Both the position numbers and the translations under genes were made by a program. 64,000 bases of DNA from NCBI RefSeq assembly GCF_002007605.1, contig NZ_CP019799.1, positions 310,001 through 374,000 of the forward strand. Direction: 5' to 3'. The notes under the pieces were generated by a model. The model was not told where the DNA came from, ran no database searches, and saw only the letters and a list, made by a program, of their open reading frames with translations. This document shows, piece by piece, positions 20,890-28,233 of this stretch. Source of the DNA: Cellvibrio sp. PSBB023. GTDB lineage: Bacteria > Pseudomonadota > Gammaproteobacteria > Pseudomonadales > Cellvibrionaceae. Position 1 is the first letter of the stretch. Each line of letters starts with the position of its first letter.

Positions 20890-21765
20890 ATGCTGCCATT
20901 TTTCTTGCTCAAAAAGCCCATCTTCCTTGCGATGGGCTTTTTATTTTTTATCGCGTCGCTGCAAGCCCAAACACCTGCACACACCAACACCGAAACGCCG
21001 CTCAAAACCCCACCACAACGCATTGCCTCACTCAATATTTGTATTGATCAATTGCTATGGGAACTGGTGCCCCATGAGCGACTGGTCTCTTTCAGTTATT
21101 TGACCGCCAATCCTATGTGGTCGCCTATTGCCGGGAAAGTAAAAGGGATGCCACTCAATCACGGCCTCGCGGAAGAAATTGTGCCGCTGCACCCCGATAT
21201 TATTTTGGCTGGCGAGTTTGATGCGCATAGCCCTATTGAATTGCTACAAAAGCTCGGGAAACGAGTAGAGCGTTTGCAATTGCCGCGCACACTGGAGGAT
21301 ATTAATCGTCAAATTTTGCAATTGGCAGATATGGTGGGTGCGACGGCAAAAGCAGAGCAGATGGTACAAGAAATCAATGCGCAAATTGCCGAACTGCAAG
21401 CGGCTAACCAAGGTAAAACACCGCTCACTGCTTTTTGGTATTCGGCCAATGGTGTAGTCATTGGTGATGGCACACTGGAACACGAATTTATGCAGCTTGC
21501 CGGTTTGCGAAATCTTGCCGCAGAACGCGGTATGTTTGGTTTTAACCAGCTTGATCTGGAGTTATTACTTAGCGCTCAACCGCAAATTTTAATTGTGGAG
21601 CAGGGGAGTGATGACGCTTATTCACTTGCGCGGGAATATCTTTCACATCCCGCATTGCGGCATGCTGATTTTAAAGTGATTACCTTGCCGGCAGGTTTGT
21701 CGGGTTGTGCTGCGACTGTGATCAGCGATGTTGCAACCCAATTGAAAAATTCCCTAGCGAAATAA
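20890..21765 (+). CDS. Periplasmic substrate-binding protein of a BtuF/FepB-type ABC importer
   Basis: Solute-binding protein for a cobalamin, heme or ferric-siderophore importer. From ATG 20890 it is 291 aa with a signal peptide (MLPFFLLKKPIFLAMGFLFF) cut near LQAQ. The type III binding fold shows as PQRIASLNICIDQLLWELV, LHPDIILAG, and a long linker helix ending before LAKQ-like residues. btuC-like and btuD-like genes follow. The codons of the signal peptide contain a strong terminator hairpin (20911-20949). An ATG at 20932 after the hairpin stem begins would leave a signal peptide with no positive charges, so the upstream start is preferred. The substrate cannot be set from sequence. Confidence 0.8.
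   Translation: MLPFFLLKKPIFLAMGFLFFIASLQAQTPAHTNTETPLKTPPQRIASLNICIDQLLWELVPHERLVSFSYLTANPMWSPIAGKVKGMPLNHGLAEEIVPLHPDIILAGEFDAHSPIELLQKLGKRVERLQLPRTLEDINRQILQLADMVGATAKAEQMVQEINAQIAELQAANQGKTPLTAFWYSANGVVIGDGTLEHEFMQLAGLRNLAAERGMFGFNQLDLELLLSAQPQILIVEQGSDDAYSLAREYLSHPALRHADFKVITLPAGLSGCAATVISDVATQLKNSLAK
20911..20949 (+). terminator. Rho-independent terminator inside the 5' coding part of the btuF-like gene
   Basis: The 12-bp perfect stem AAAAAGCCCATC (20911-20922) / GATGGGCTTTTT (20931-20942) has an 8-nt loop and a T-rich tail to 20949. It lies 22 bases after the fructokinase stop but within the signal-peptide codons of the next gene. Confidence 0.85.
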
Positions 21766-21787
21766 TTTACTTAATAGGTATTAACCC

Positions 21788-22789
21788 TTGCAGTCCCGAA
21801 TCTCATTTACAACCTTAATCTGTTTACTGGTGCTGGCTATTACGCTCGCATCAGTCATTGCACTCAATACTGGCCTCGCGGATATTGATGTCATCAACGG
21901 CTTGCTGGATTTTTTTAACGGTGAGCAAAGCCTTGCTGCCAACGTGGTGGGCCAAATTCGTCTGCCTCGTTTAATTCTTGCGCTGGTCATTGGTGCTACC
22001 TTGGGGATGTCGGGTGCTGCTATGCAGGGGCTATTGCGTAATCCGCTTGCCGATCCAGGTGTATTGGGTGTTTCCAGCGGGGCGGCCTTCGGTGCTATTT
22101 GTACGTTGTATTTTGGTGTTGCTGCCAGTGCATGGTATTGGTTGCCTGGCGCCGCTATTGTTGGTGCTTTATTTACTTTATTTATGGTGTATGTGTTGGC
22201 TGGTTTGCATAGCAGTATGTTGGCTTTAATTTTGGCGGGTACTGCTATGAGTTCCATTATGATTGCGCTAATAGCCGTAACCTTGAATTTTGCCCCCAGT
22301 TTGTACGCTATGCAGGAAATTGTATTTTGGATGTTGGGTTCACTGGCTAATCGCCACTTTGACCATGTCAGCATCGCGCTGCCACTTGCGATTATTAGCT
22401 GGTTAATGATGCTCAGTCGCATTCGTTTTCTTGATGCGCTTAGCTTGGGTGAAGATAGCGCTCGCTCGCTCGGTTTTAATAATCATATTGAACGTGGCAT
22501 TTTGTTACTGGGTATTTCCATCGGTGTAGGTGCATGCGTGGCGGTGAGTGGTGCCATTGGTTTTATTGGTTTGGTTATTCCTCATCTGTTGAGGCCTTTT
22601 GTCGGTTATCGTCCAGGGCGGCTAATGGTGGCTAGTGCGTTGGGTGGTGCATTGTTATTGGTACTCGCTGATATTTTGGTGCGTCAATTCGATAGTGCAC
22701 GCGAATTAAAAATTGGAGTGGTTACTTCATTAATTGGCGCACCATTTTTTCTGTTATTAATTTTAAAAACCCGTTCACGGTGGGCATGA
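21788..22789 (+). CDS. FecCD/BtuC family ABC importer permease
   Basis: Inner-membrane permease of a type II importer for vitamin B12, heme or ferric siderophores. It has 333 aa and about 10 membrane helices. Family hallmarks are RLPRLILALVIGATLGMSGA, MQGLLRNPLADPGVLGVSSG, and the coupling region near SLGEDSARSLG and GFIGLVIPHLLRP. The start is TTG 21788 with AGGT upstream. The stop codon overlaps the ATG of the ATPase gene (ATGA), showing translational coupling. It works with the binding protein upstream and the ATPase downstream. Confidence 0.87.
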   Translation: MQSRISFTTLICLLVLAITLASVIALNTGLADIDVINGLLDFFNGEQSLAANVVGQIRLPRLILALVIGATLGMSGAAMQGLLRNPLADPGVLGVSSGAAFGAICTLYFGVAASAWYWLPGAAIVGALFTLFMVYVLAGLHSSMLALILAGTAMSSIMIALIAVTLNFAPSLYAMQEIVFWMLGSLANRHFDHVSIALPLAIISWLMMLSRIRFLDALSLGEDSARSLGFNNHIERGILLLGISIGVGACVAVSGAIGFIGLVIPHLLRPFVGYRPGRLMVASALGGALLLVLADILVRQFDSARELKIGVVTSLIGAPFFLLLILKTRSRWA

Positions 22790-23589
22790 TGATGACGACA
22801 ATTCTCAGTGCCCAGCAGGTTTCATTCGCGCGTGATGGTAACGTCATTCTGGATAAGACGGATCTTGCACTATCAGCAGGCGAAATGGTGGGGCTGATTG
22901 GCCCCAACGGCGCGGGTAAAAGTTCGCTCTTGCGCGTCATGGCCGGTTTGCTGCAACCGGATTCCGGCGCAGTAAATTTATCTGTCACCGCTAATGCGGC
23001 GGCACAATCGCTTAGCACTTTATCCGGGCCTGTACGCGCACAGGTGATGGCCTATTTGCCTCAGCAGGAAACACCCGCCTGGCCTTTGCAAGTTGAACAT
23101 TTAGTGGGCCTTGGTCGTGCGCCCTGGCATAAACCCATGAGCGGGAAATCGGCGCGCGATAAGCAGGCTATTGAGCACGCACTTGAAATCACAGAACTGC
23201 AATCGCTGCGCCAGCGTATTGTGACTACACTGTCTGGTGGTGAATTACAGCGCACATTGCTAGCGCGGGTATTTGCCGGTGAGCCCCACATTATTTTGGC
23301 CGATGAACCCATTGCGGCACTGGATCCTTACCATCAACTGCATGTGATGGAGTTATTGGCCACTCATGCCCAGCAGGGCGGGACGGTGCTTGCCGCACTG
23401 CATGATTTGAGCCTTGCGGCGCGATTTTGTTCGCGGTTGATTCTGTTGCATCACGGAAAAATTGTGGCAGACGGTGAACCCATCCAGGTATTAACCACTG
23501 AAAACCTGGAGCAGGTCTATGGGATTAGTGCCTATGTGGATTGTCGTGAAGACGGTGTGGTGATTATTCCGCGCAAACGAGTGCTTTAA
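22786..23589 (+). CDS. ABC importer ATP-binding protein (BtuD/HmuV/FecE family)
   Basis: Cytoplasmic ATPase that powers the adjacent importer. The 267-aa start at ATG 22786 overlaps the permease stop; in-frame ATGs at 22789 and 22792 are alternatives. Walker A is GPNGAGKSS, the signature is LSGGELQR, and Walker B is IILADEPIAALDP, followed by the H-loop LHDLSLAAR. The segment VGLGRAPWHKP is typical of siderophore, heme and B12 import ATPases. All motifs are intact, so the three-gene system should be functional if transcribed. No TonB receptor is adjacent; the TonB receptor at 28234 looks like a different class. Confidence 0.87.
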   Translation: MMMTTILSAQQVSFARDGNVILDKTDLALSAGEMVGLIGPNGAGKSSLLRVMAGLLQPDSGAVNLSVTANAAAQSLSTLSGPVRAQVMAYLPQQETPAWPLQVEHLVGLGRAPWHKPMSGKSARDKQAIEHALEITELQSLRQRIVTTLSGGELQRTLLARVFAGEPHIILADEPIAALDPYHQLHVMELLATHAQQGGTVLAALHDLSLAARFCSRLILLHHGKIVADGEPIQVLTTENLEQVYGISAYVDCREDGVVIIPRKRVL

Positions 23590-23635
23590 TCGCAATTAAA
23601 CGGCGCAGGATATTTCCCTATTGATGGAGTACAAG

Positions 23636-24094
23636 ATGAACGCAGGTCTTTTTAAATCCATTGTTAATATCTGGCCGCCGCTGTTTTTTGCAGGAATCAA
23701 ACTCACCTACCTCGCTGCTGATTACCGGGAAGCGAAAGTGACATTAAAGTTACGCTGGTACAACCGCAATTATGTGGGGGTGCAATACGGCGGCAGCCTG
23801 ATGTCCATGACTGACCCTTGGTATATGTTGTTGCTAATGCACAATTTAGGTAGCGATTATTTTGTGTGGGACAAACACGCGGAGATAGATTACATCGCCC
23901 CCGGCAAAACCCATGTACACGCCCACTTTATCATCACAGATGAGATTCTTGACGATATTCGCACCAAAACCGCCAGTGGCGAAAAATACATTCCCGAATT
24001 CACTGTAGATATTGTTGATGAACAGGGCGCGTTAGTTGCCCGTGTTAAGCGTCGTGTCTATATCAAATTAAAACCGCGTGCGCGCACCCACTAA
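23636..24094 (+). CDS. DUF4442 family hotdog-fold protein
   Basis: 152-aa soluble protein of the DUF4442 (PaaI/YiiD-like thioesterase-related) group. The start is ATG 23636, with GGAG 6 nt upstream. A central helix-strand segment reads GVQYGGSLMSMTDPWYMLLL and strands near KHAEIDYIAPGKTHVHAHF fit the hotdog fold. Thioesterase or acyl-CoA binding activity is possible but not shown. It follows the ABC ATPase by 46 bases and may be in the same transcript. Confidence 0.72.
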   Translation: MNAGLFKSIVNIWPPLFFAGIKLTYLAADYREAKVTLKLRWYNRNYVGVQYGGSLMSMTDPWYMLLLMHNLGSDYFVWDKHAEIDYIAPGKTHVHAHFIITDEILDDIRTKTASGEKYIPEFTVDIVDEQGALVARVKRRVYIKLKPRARTH

Positions 24095-24123
24095 TCGGTG
24101 GCGCTCCTGATTCTGTATTGGTA

Positions 24124-25170
24124 ATGATTATGCTCAATGTTGCACTCTGTTCTTATGGTATGTCGGGCAAGGTTTTTCATGCACCGCTGATTTCTGCCGA
24201 GCGAGGCCTGTACTTGCACACGGTTTTACAGCGCAATGAACCTACCGCACTGGCGGATTACCCGCAGGTAAATATTGTCAAAGATTTTGAAGAAATTATT
24301 GTCAATCCGGATATTCACTTGGTGGTGGTAAATACCCCCAATGAATTGCATTACCCCATGACCAAAGCCGCGTTGTTGGCAGGCAAGCATGTGGTGGTCG
24401 AAAAACCTTTTACCTTGAGTATGGACGAGGGCAATGAATTAATTGCACTGGCAAAACGCCAGCAAAAAATCCTGTCGGTGTTTCAAAATAAACGCCTTGA
24501 AAGCGATCACCTGGACACCAAAAATATCATTGAATCCGGTGCTTTGGGGCGCATTGTCGAAGTGGAATGGCACTATGACCGCTATCGCACCAACATCACC
24601 CACAAGAAATGGAAAGAGGACAAATTACCCGGTTCCGGTACTTGGTTTGATTTAGGTATTCACATGGTGGATTCCATGTTGTGTTTATTTGGCAAACCAA
24701 ACGGTGTTTATGCCGATATGCGCAGCCTGCGTCGCGCAGAAGGCGCTACCGATTACTTCACCAGTATTTTTTATTACGACGATCTGCGTGTGATATTGCG
24801 CTCCAGTACCTTTGTCAGTGAAAAAGGCGCAACGGTTTCGCTGCACGGCGACAAAGGGTCATTTTTGAAATTCGGGCAGGATGTGCAAGAAGGGCAGTTA
24901 ATGCGCGGGATTCTCCCGGGTATGAGCGATTGGGCACAACCCGGTGAAGACAACTATGGTGTGTTACACACTCGCGATCATACCGTCTCCAATATCACCA
25001 GCCTGCCCGGTCAACGGGGTTGCTATGAGCAGTACTATAAAAATATTGTCGATGCCATTAGCGGCGCGGCGCCGCTGGTGTTTTTACCAGAGCAATCGCT
25101 GTTGGGCGTGGAGCTGCTATTGGCCGGTGAAGAAAGTGCAGCGCAGCAGCGGCTTATTCCCTTGGGTTAA
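24124..25170 (+). CDS. Gfo/Idh/MocA family NAD(P)-dependent oxidoreductase
   Basis: Cytoplasmic dehydrogenase of about 348 aa. The N-terminal Rossmann fold is VALCSYGMSGKVFHAPLI, the family's EKP motif is HVVVEKPFTLS, and the second half has the catalytic-side helix SGTWFDLGIHMVDSML with D-x-x-x-H. The closest characterised relatives by pattern are YdgJ and IolW-like inositol or sugar dehydrogenases (inference). The start is ATG 24124 or 24130; neither has a strong ribosome site. It ends 10 bases before a convergent gene, with no obvious terminator. Confidence 0.78.
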   Translation: MIMLNVALCSYGMSGKVFHAPLISAERGLYLHTVLQRNEPTALADYPQVNIVKDFEEIIVNPDIHLVVVNTPNELHYPMTKAALLAGKHVVVEKPFTLSMDEGNELIALAKRQQKILSVFQNKRLESDHLDTKNIIESGALGRIVEVEWHYDRYRTNITHKKWKEDKLPGSGTWFDLGIHMVDSMLCLFGKPNGVYADMRSLRRAEGATDYFTSIFYYDDLRVILRSSTFVSEKGATVSLHGDKGSFLKFGQDVQEGQLMRGILPGMSDWAQPGEDNYGVLHTRDHTVSNITSLPGQRGCYEQYYKNIVDAISGAAPLVFLPEQSLLGVELLLAGEESAAQQRLIPLG

Positions 25171-25180
25171 TATTGCTGTG

Positions 25181-25903
25181 CTATGCACTTTTGTTCAGCA
25201 AACGGATAACGCCATAAACACTGAGGCACCAGAGTGCGATGAGCAAGGTCACCAATAACAAGGTGATAAAGGCAAAAATATCCGGTGCTTTCATCAGGGT
25301 GGTCATCAGTGATTCTTCGTAATAAAAAAACCATTGATGCCCATCGGGAAACACTTGTACGTGAAGCCAATAAAACACCGACCTAGGGCCGATCAGTAAC
25401 ACAACCAGCGTAATAATGAGTGCTGCCATTAAAAAACCGAGCAATACCTGTCTGGTTGGCGGTGCCGTTAGTTGTTGCCAATAAGCAACGGCCAACAAGC
25501 CCAACCATAGCAGCACGCAGCCAGAACCTACCCAGTAAAATACATCAATTAAATTGGCCACATCTTGCAGGTGAATAATTTCAGCCTCATGCATTAAAGG
25601 AGTTGTCTGGCCATTTTTCAGTGCGTAGTGAATATCGCCCAGCCCCTTACCGCTGGCCTGCACGGCATCGCTAATTTCCCCAAACAAGCGCCAGTGTTCG
25701 CTGGGCGTTATCAATTCAAAATCCCGTTTATAGCGATTGAGCGGCGCATAGTCGGCGATGTGTTGATCCAATGCTAAAAGCTTATAACCGACAGGGTAGG
25801 CGAAATGAAATTGGGCCAATAGATGCCAACTGATTAAGGCCAGGGCAATTAGCTGGCAGGCAAAAAATAGGGGCCAAAAAAAATATTTCACTGGGCGCTT
25901 CAT
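25181..25903 (-). CDS. DUF1461 (TIGR01906-like) integral membrane protein
   Basis: 240-aa inner-membrane protein with four or five hydrophobic segments, at about 8-29, 121-142, 155-174 and 208-230. The periplasmic part between residues 30 and 120 is polar. The segment YWLHVQVFPDGHQWFFYYEE followed by a helix ending PDIFAF fits the DUF1461 pattern of a lumenal F-P-x-G motif and a following W/F-rich strand. No function is known for the family. It is a single gene on the minus strand, convergent with the oxidoreductase gene. The family match is from memory and moderate. Confidence 0.6.
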   Translation of the reverse strand: MKRPVKYFFWPLFFACQLIALALISWHLLAQFHFAYPVGYKLLALDQHIADYAPLNRYKRDFELITPSEHWRLFGEISDAVQASGKGLGDIHYALKNGQTTPLMHEAEIIHLQDVANLIDVFYWVGSGCVLLWLGLLAVAYWQQLTAPPTRQVLLGFLMAALIITLVVLLIGPRSVFYWLHVQVFPDGHQWFFYYEESLMTTLMKAPDIFAFITLLLVTLLIALWCLSVYGVIRLLNKSA

Positions 25904-26116
25904 TAAGGTATGGGGTCCGTTAAAGAAAAAACTGGCGGCAACTTAGCATGGCGATAGGCTTTTCGTCATTATCCTGGCGTCTCTGGCTCGGCTTTTTCTT
26001 CTGTTGTCGAATAGCTTTACAGGTGATGATTTTGGTGCCATGTAAGCGATCAATAATTAGTATAGAAATCATAAGGATACTTTCGACCAATTAGAGTGGC
26101 ATCTAAATTGCTATTT

Positions 26117-26138
26117 TATATGTGATCGCCGTCACATT
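26117..26138. promoter_or_regulatory. CRP/Vfr-type binding site
   Basis: TGTGATCGCCGTCACA has perfect TGTGA-N6-TCACA half-sites (26121-26136) and matching A/T flanks. It lies 33 bases before the ATG at 26170. A TATAAA at 26148-26153 would place the site close to the promoter, so repression or activation are both possible. Confidence 0.75.
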
Positions 26139-26169
26139 TGGCGGCCATATAAAAACGAGGAGACTTGCT

Positions 26170-26751
26170 ATGTTGCAGTCAATTATTAAAGCGGGATTTA
26201 TGGTTGTTGCTTGTATGTGGGGTGCGTTTGCTAACGCGGGAGCCATTACTTGTCTACCAAGTAATGAACGTGTAGCAACCTTGGATGATGCGGTATTGTG
26301 TGCAACCCGAAATGGTCCCAACGCGAATATAAGCACGCCTGCGGATGTGGATGCGCTGATTGATGATTTGGGATTTGCCTGGGTGAAAGAGGGTGAGATA
26401 ACGGCGCCGGGCAGCAATGATCTGTTCAAGGTTTCAGCCGATAGCTGGGGAACGGACGTCAATGGTATGTGGTATATCGACGCCTCATTTTGGACTATGT
26501 ATAGCCGCGCTGTCATCAGCATGCATGTCGGTGAGGGTGGTGGAAATCCTGATGCGTTTGCGTGGTTGATTACTCCCGGCGAAGTATCCGGCACATTCTC
26601 TTATGAGCGCGTGGCAGGAAAAGGAGGTGGTTTGTCTAACCTTTTCCTGTGGGGATCTGGAACACCGAAAACGAGTGTATCAGAGCCGAATATTGCAATT
26701 CTGTTACTCTTGGGATTGATATCCGTGTTTGCTGTTCGTCGTCGTACCTAA
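26170..26751 (+). CDS. PEP-CTERM sorting domain protein
   Basis: Exported protein of 193 aa, start ATG 26170 with GAGGAG 7 nt upstream. The signal peptide ends near ANAGA. The central domain (about 25-165) includes two Cys residues near its start (TCLPS and VLCATR) and has no family I recognise; an aromatic Gly-rich stretch reads GMWYIDASFWTMYSRAV. The C-terminus VSEPNIAILLLLGLISVFAVRRR is a PEP-CTERM signal with SEP in place of PEP, one membrane helix and an Arg cluster. Exosortase-type processing and outer-surface export are expected from the family. No exosortase gene is in the window. A strong CRP-type box stands directly upstream. Confidence 0.78.
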   Translation: MLQSIIKAGFMVVACMWGAFANAGAITCLPSNERVATLDDAVLCATRNGPNANISTPADVDALIDDLGFAWVKEGEITAPGSNDLFKVSADSWGTDVNGMWYIDASFWTMYSRAVISMHVGEGGGNPDAFAWLITPGEVSGTFSYERVAGKGGGLSNLFLWGSGTPKTSVSEPNIAILLLLGLISVFAVRRRT

Positions 26752-26791
26752 AGGATTAACCAGAAAGGAATATTGACGTTAATGGGAAAGT

Positions 26792-26821
26792 AAAAGCCGC
26801 AGCTTGGTCTGCGGCTTTTTT
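26792..26821. terminator. Bidirectional Rho-independent terminator between the PEP-CTERM gene and dapE
   Basis: AAAAGCCGCAG pairs with CTGCGGCTTTT around a CTTGGT loop. A-rich and T-rich flanks on either side suit both convergent genes. Confidence 0.88.
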
Positions 26822-26877
26822 ATATCTACTCTGTGTTGTTGAGTAGGAAGGTGATGTCGGATTTTTTTGCAGCTCGC

Positions 26878-28029
26878 TTATGCGAGCAATGTTTTTAATG
26901 TGCGTTCGTAAATTGCGGTGAGCTTATTTAAATCATCGGCACTGATGCATTCGTTGACCTTGTGGATAGTGGCATTGATTGGCCCCAGTTCTACAACCTG
27001 CGCGCCTGTTGGGGCGATGAAGCGACCGTCGGAGGTGCCGCCAGAGGTGGAGAGTTCAGTATCCAAACCGGTTTCTGTTTTGATGGCCTCAACAACAGCA
27101 TTGACCAAATCACCGCGCGGTGTCAGGAAGGGCTGGCCGCTCAGAACCCATTGCAGTTCATAGGTCAATTGATGTTTGTTCAGTATCGCCTCGGTGCGTT
27201 CGCGCAGGATTTGATCGGTCAATTCGGTGGAGAAACGGAAATTAAATACCACTTCCACTTCGCCCGGAATCACGTTAGTGGCGCCGGTACCGCCGTTAAT
27301 ATTGGATACTTGAAAACTGGTGGCGGGGAAAAATTCGTTGCCATTATCCCAGTGGGCTGCTGCCAATTCGGCCAGTGCCGGTGCCAGTTTATGGATGGGG
27401 TTATCCGCCAGGTGCGGATAGGCCACATGCCCCTGGATTCCTTTGACTTTTAAAATGCCCCCCAGTGAACCGCGGCGGCCATTTTTAATCACATCACCCA
27501 CCACCTTGGTGCTGGATGGCTCACCCACAATGCACCAGGTCATTTTGGTGTTGCGCGCTTCCAGCCATTCCACCACTTTCACTGTGCCGTTAATAGAAGG
27601 GCCTTCTTCATCACTGGTGATTAAAAATGCAATGCGACCTTTGTGATCGGGGTGCTGCGCAATAAAGTTTTCGCAGGCGATAACCATACACGCCAGTGAG
27701 CCTTTCATATCCGCCGCGCCGCGCCCGTGCAACATGCCGTCGATAATCTGCGGCTCAAAGGGTGGGTTGTTCCAGTTGGCCTCAGGGCCAGTGGGGACAA
27801 CATCGGTATGACCGGCAAAGGCCAAAATCGGGCCGCTCGCGCCGTCGCTGCCCTCGCGAATACTCCAAAAATTATCCACCTCGCCAAAACGTAAACGCTC
27901 GGTTTTAAAGCCAATCGCTTCAAGGCGTTTGATCATCATCTCCTGACAGCCATCATCTTCCGGCGTAACCGAGCGGCAGCGGATTAAATCAGTAGCGAGT
28001 TGTAGTGTGGGGCTTAGGGCAGAGGTCAT
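26878..28029 (-). CDS. dapE: Succinyl-diaminopimelate desuccinylase DapE
   Basis: Cytoplasmic M20-family zinc amidohydrolase that cleaves N-succinyl-LL-diaminopimelate to LL-diaminopimelate and succinate, in the succinylase branch of lysine and peptidoglycan synthesis. The 383 aa are typical. Metal site and catalytic segments are [21 protein letters not shown], and [12 protein letters not shown] with the general-base Glu, plus a late His in NATIHKVNE. dapD and dapC, which act just before it, lie at 38474 and 40545. It is monocistronic between two terminators. Confidence 0.95.
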   Translation of the reverse strand: MTSALSPTLQLATDLIRCRSVTPEDDGCQEMMIKRLEAIGFKTERLRFGEVDNFWSIREGSDGASGPILAFAGHTDVVPTGPEANWNNPPFEPQIIDGMLHGRGAADMKGSLACMVIACENFIAQHPDHKGRIAFLITSDEEGPSINGTVKVVEWLEARNTKMTWCIVGEPSSTKVVGDVIKNGRRGSLGGILKVKGIQGHVAYPHLADNPIHKLAPALAELAAAHWDNGNEFFPATSFQVSNINGGTGATNVIPGEVEVVFNFRFSTELTDQILRERTEAILNKHQLTYELQWVLSGQPFLTPRGDLVNAVVEAIKTETGLDTELSTSGGTSDGRFIAPTGAQVVELGPINATIHKVNECISADDLNKLTAIYERTLKTLLA

Positions 28030-28175
28030 GGTGATGTCCGGCAGTATGAAGGATAAATTCGCGGTGAATTTTACGCGATTTTGTACCGGATTCGATGAGA
28101 TTGAGTAATAAAAAACACGGATGGTGTAATGGGTTGATATGAAGGTGATCGCAACTATTAAAACAGGGGAAAGGT

Positions 28176-28202
28176 AAAAAGCCCCTGCCTTGCGGGCAGG
28201 GG
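28176..28202 (-). terminator. Rho-independent terminator after the TonB receptor gene
   Basis: On the minus strand CCCCTGCC pairs with GGCAGGGG around a 5-nt loop, then CTTTTT follows. It is 32 bases past the receptor stop codon. Confidence 0.85.
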
Positions 28203-28233
28203 AAAGGGTTGGTGATGAACACCCAGCATCAGA

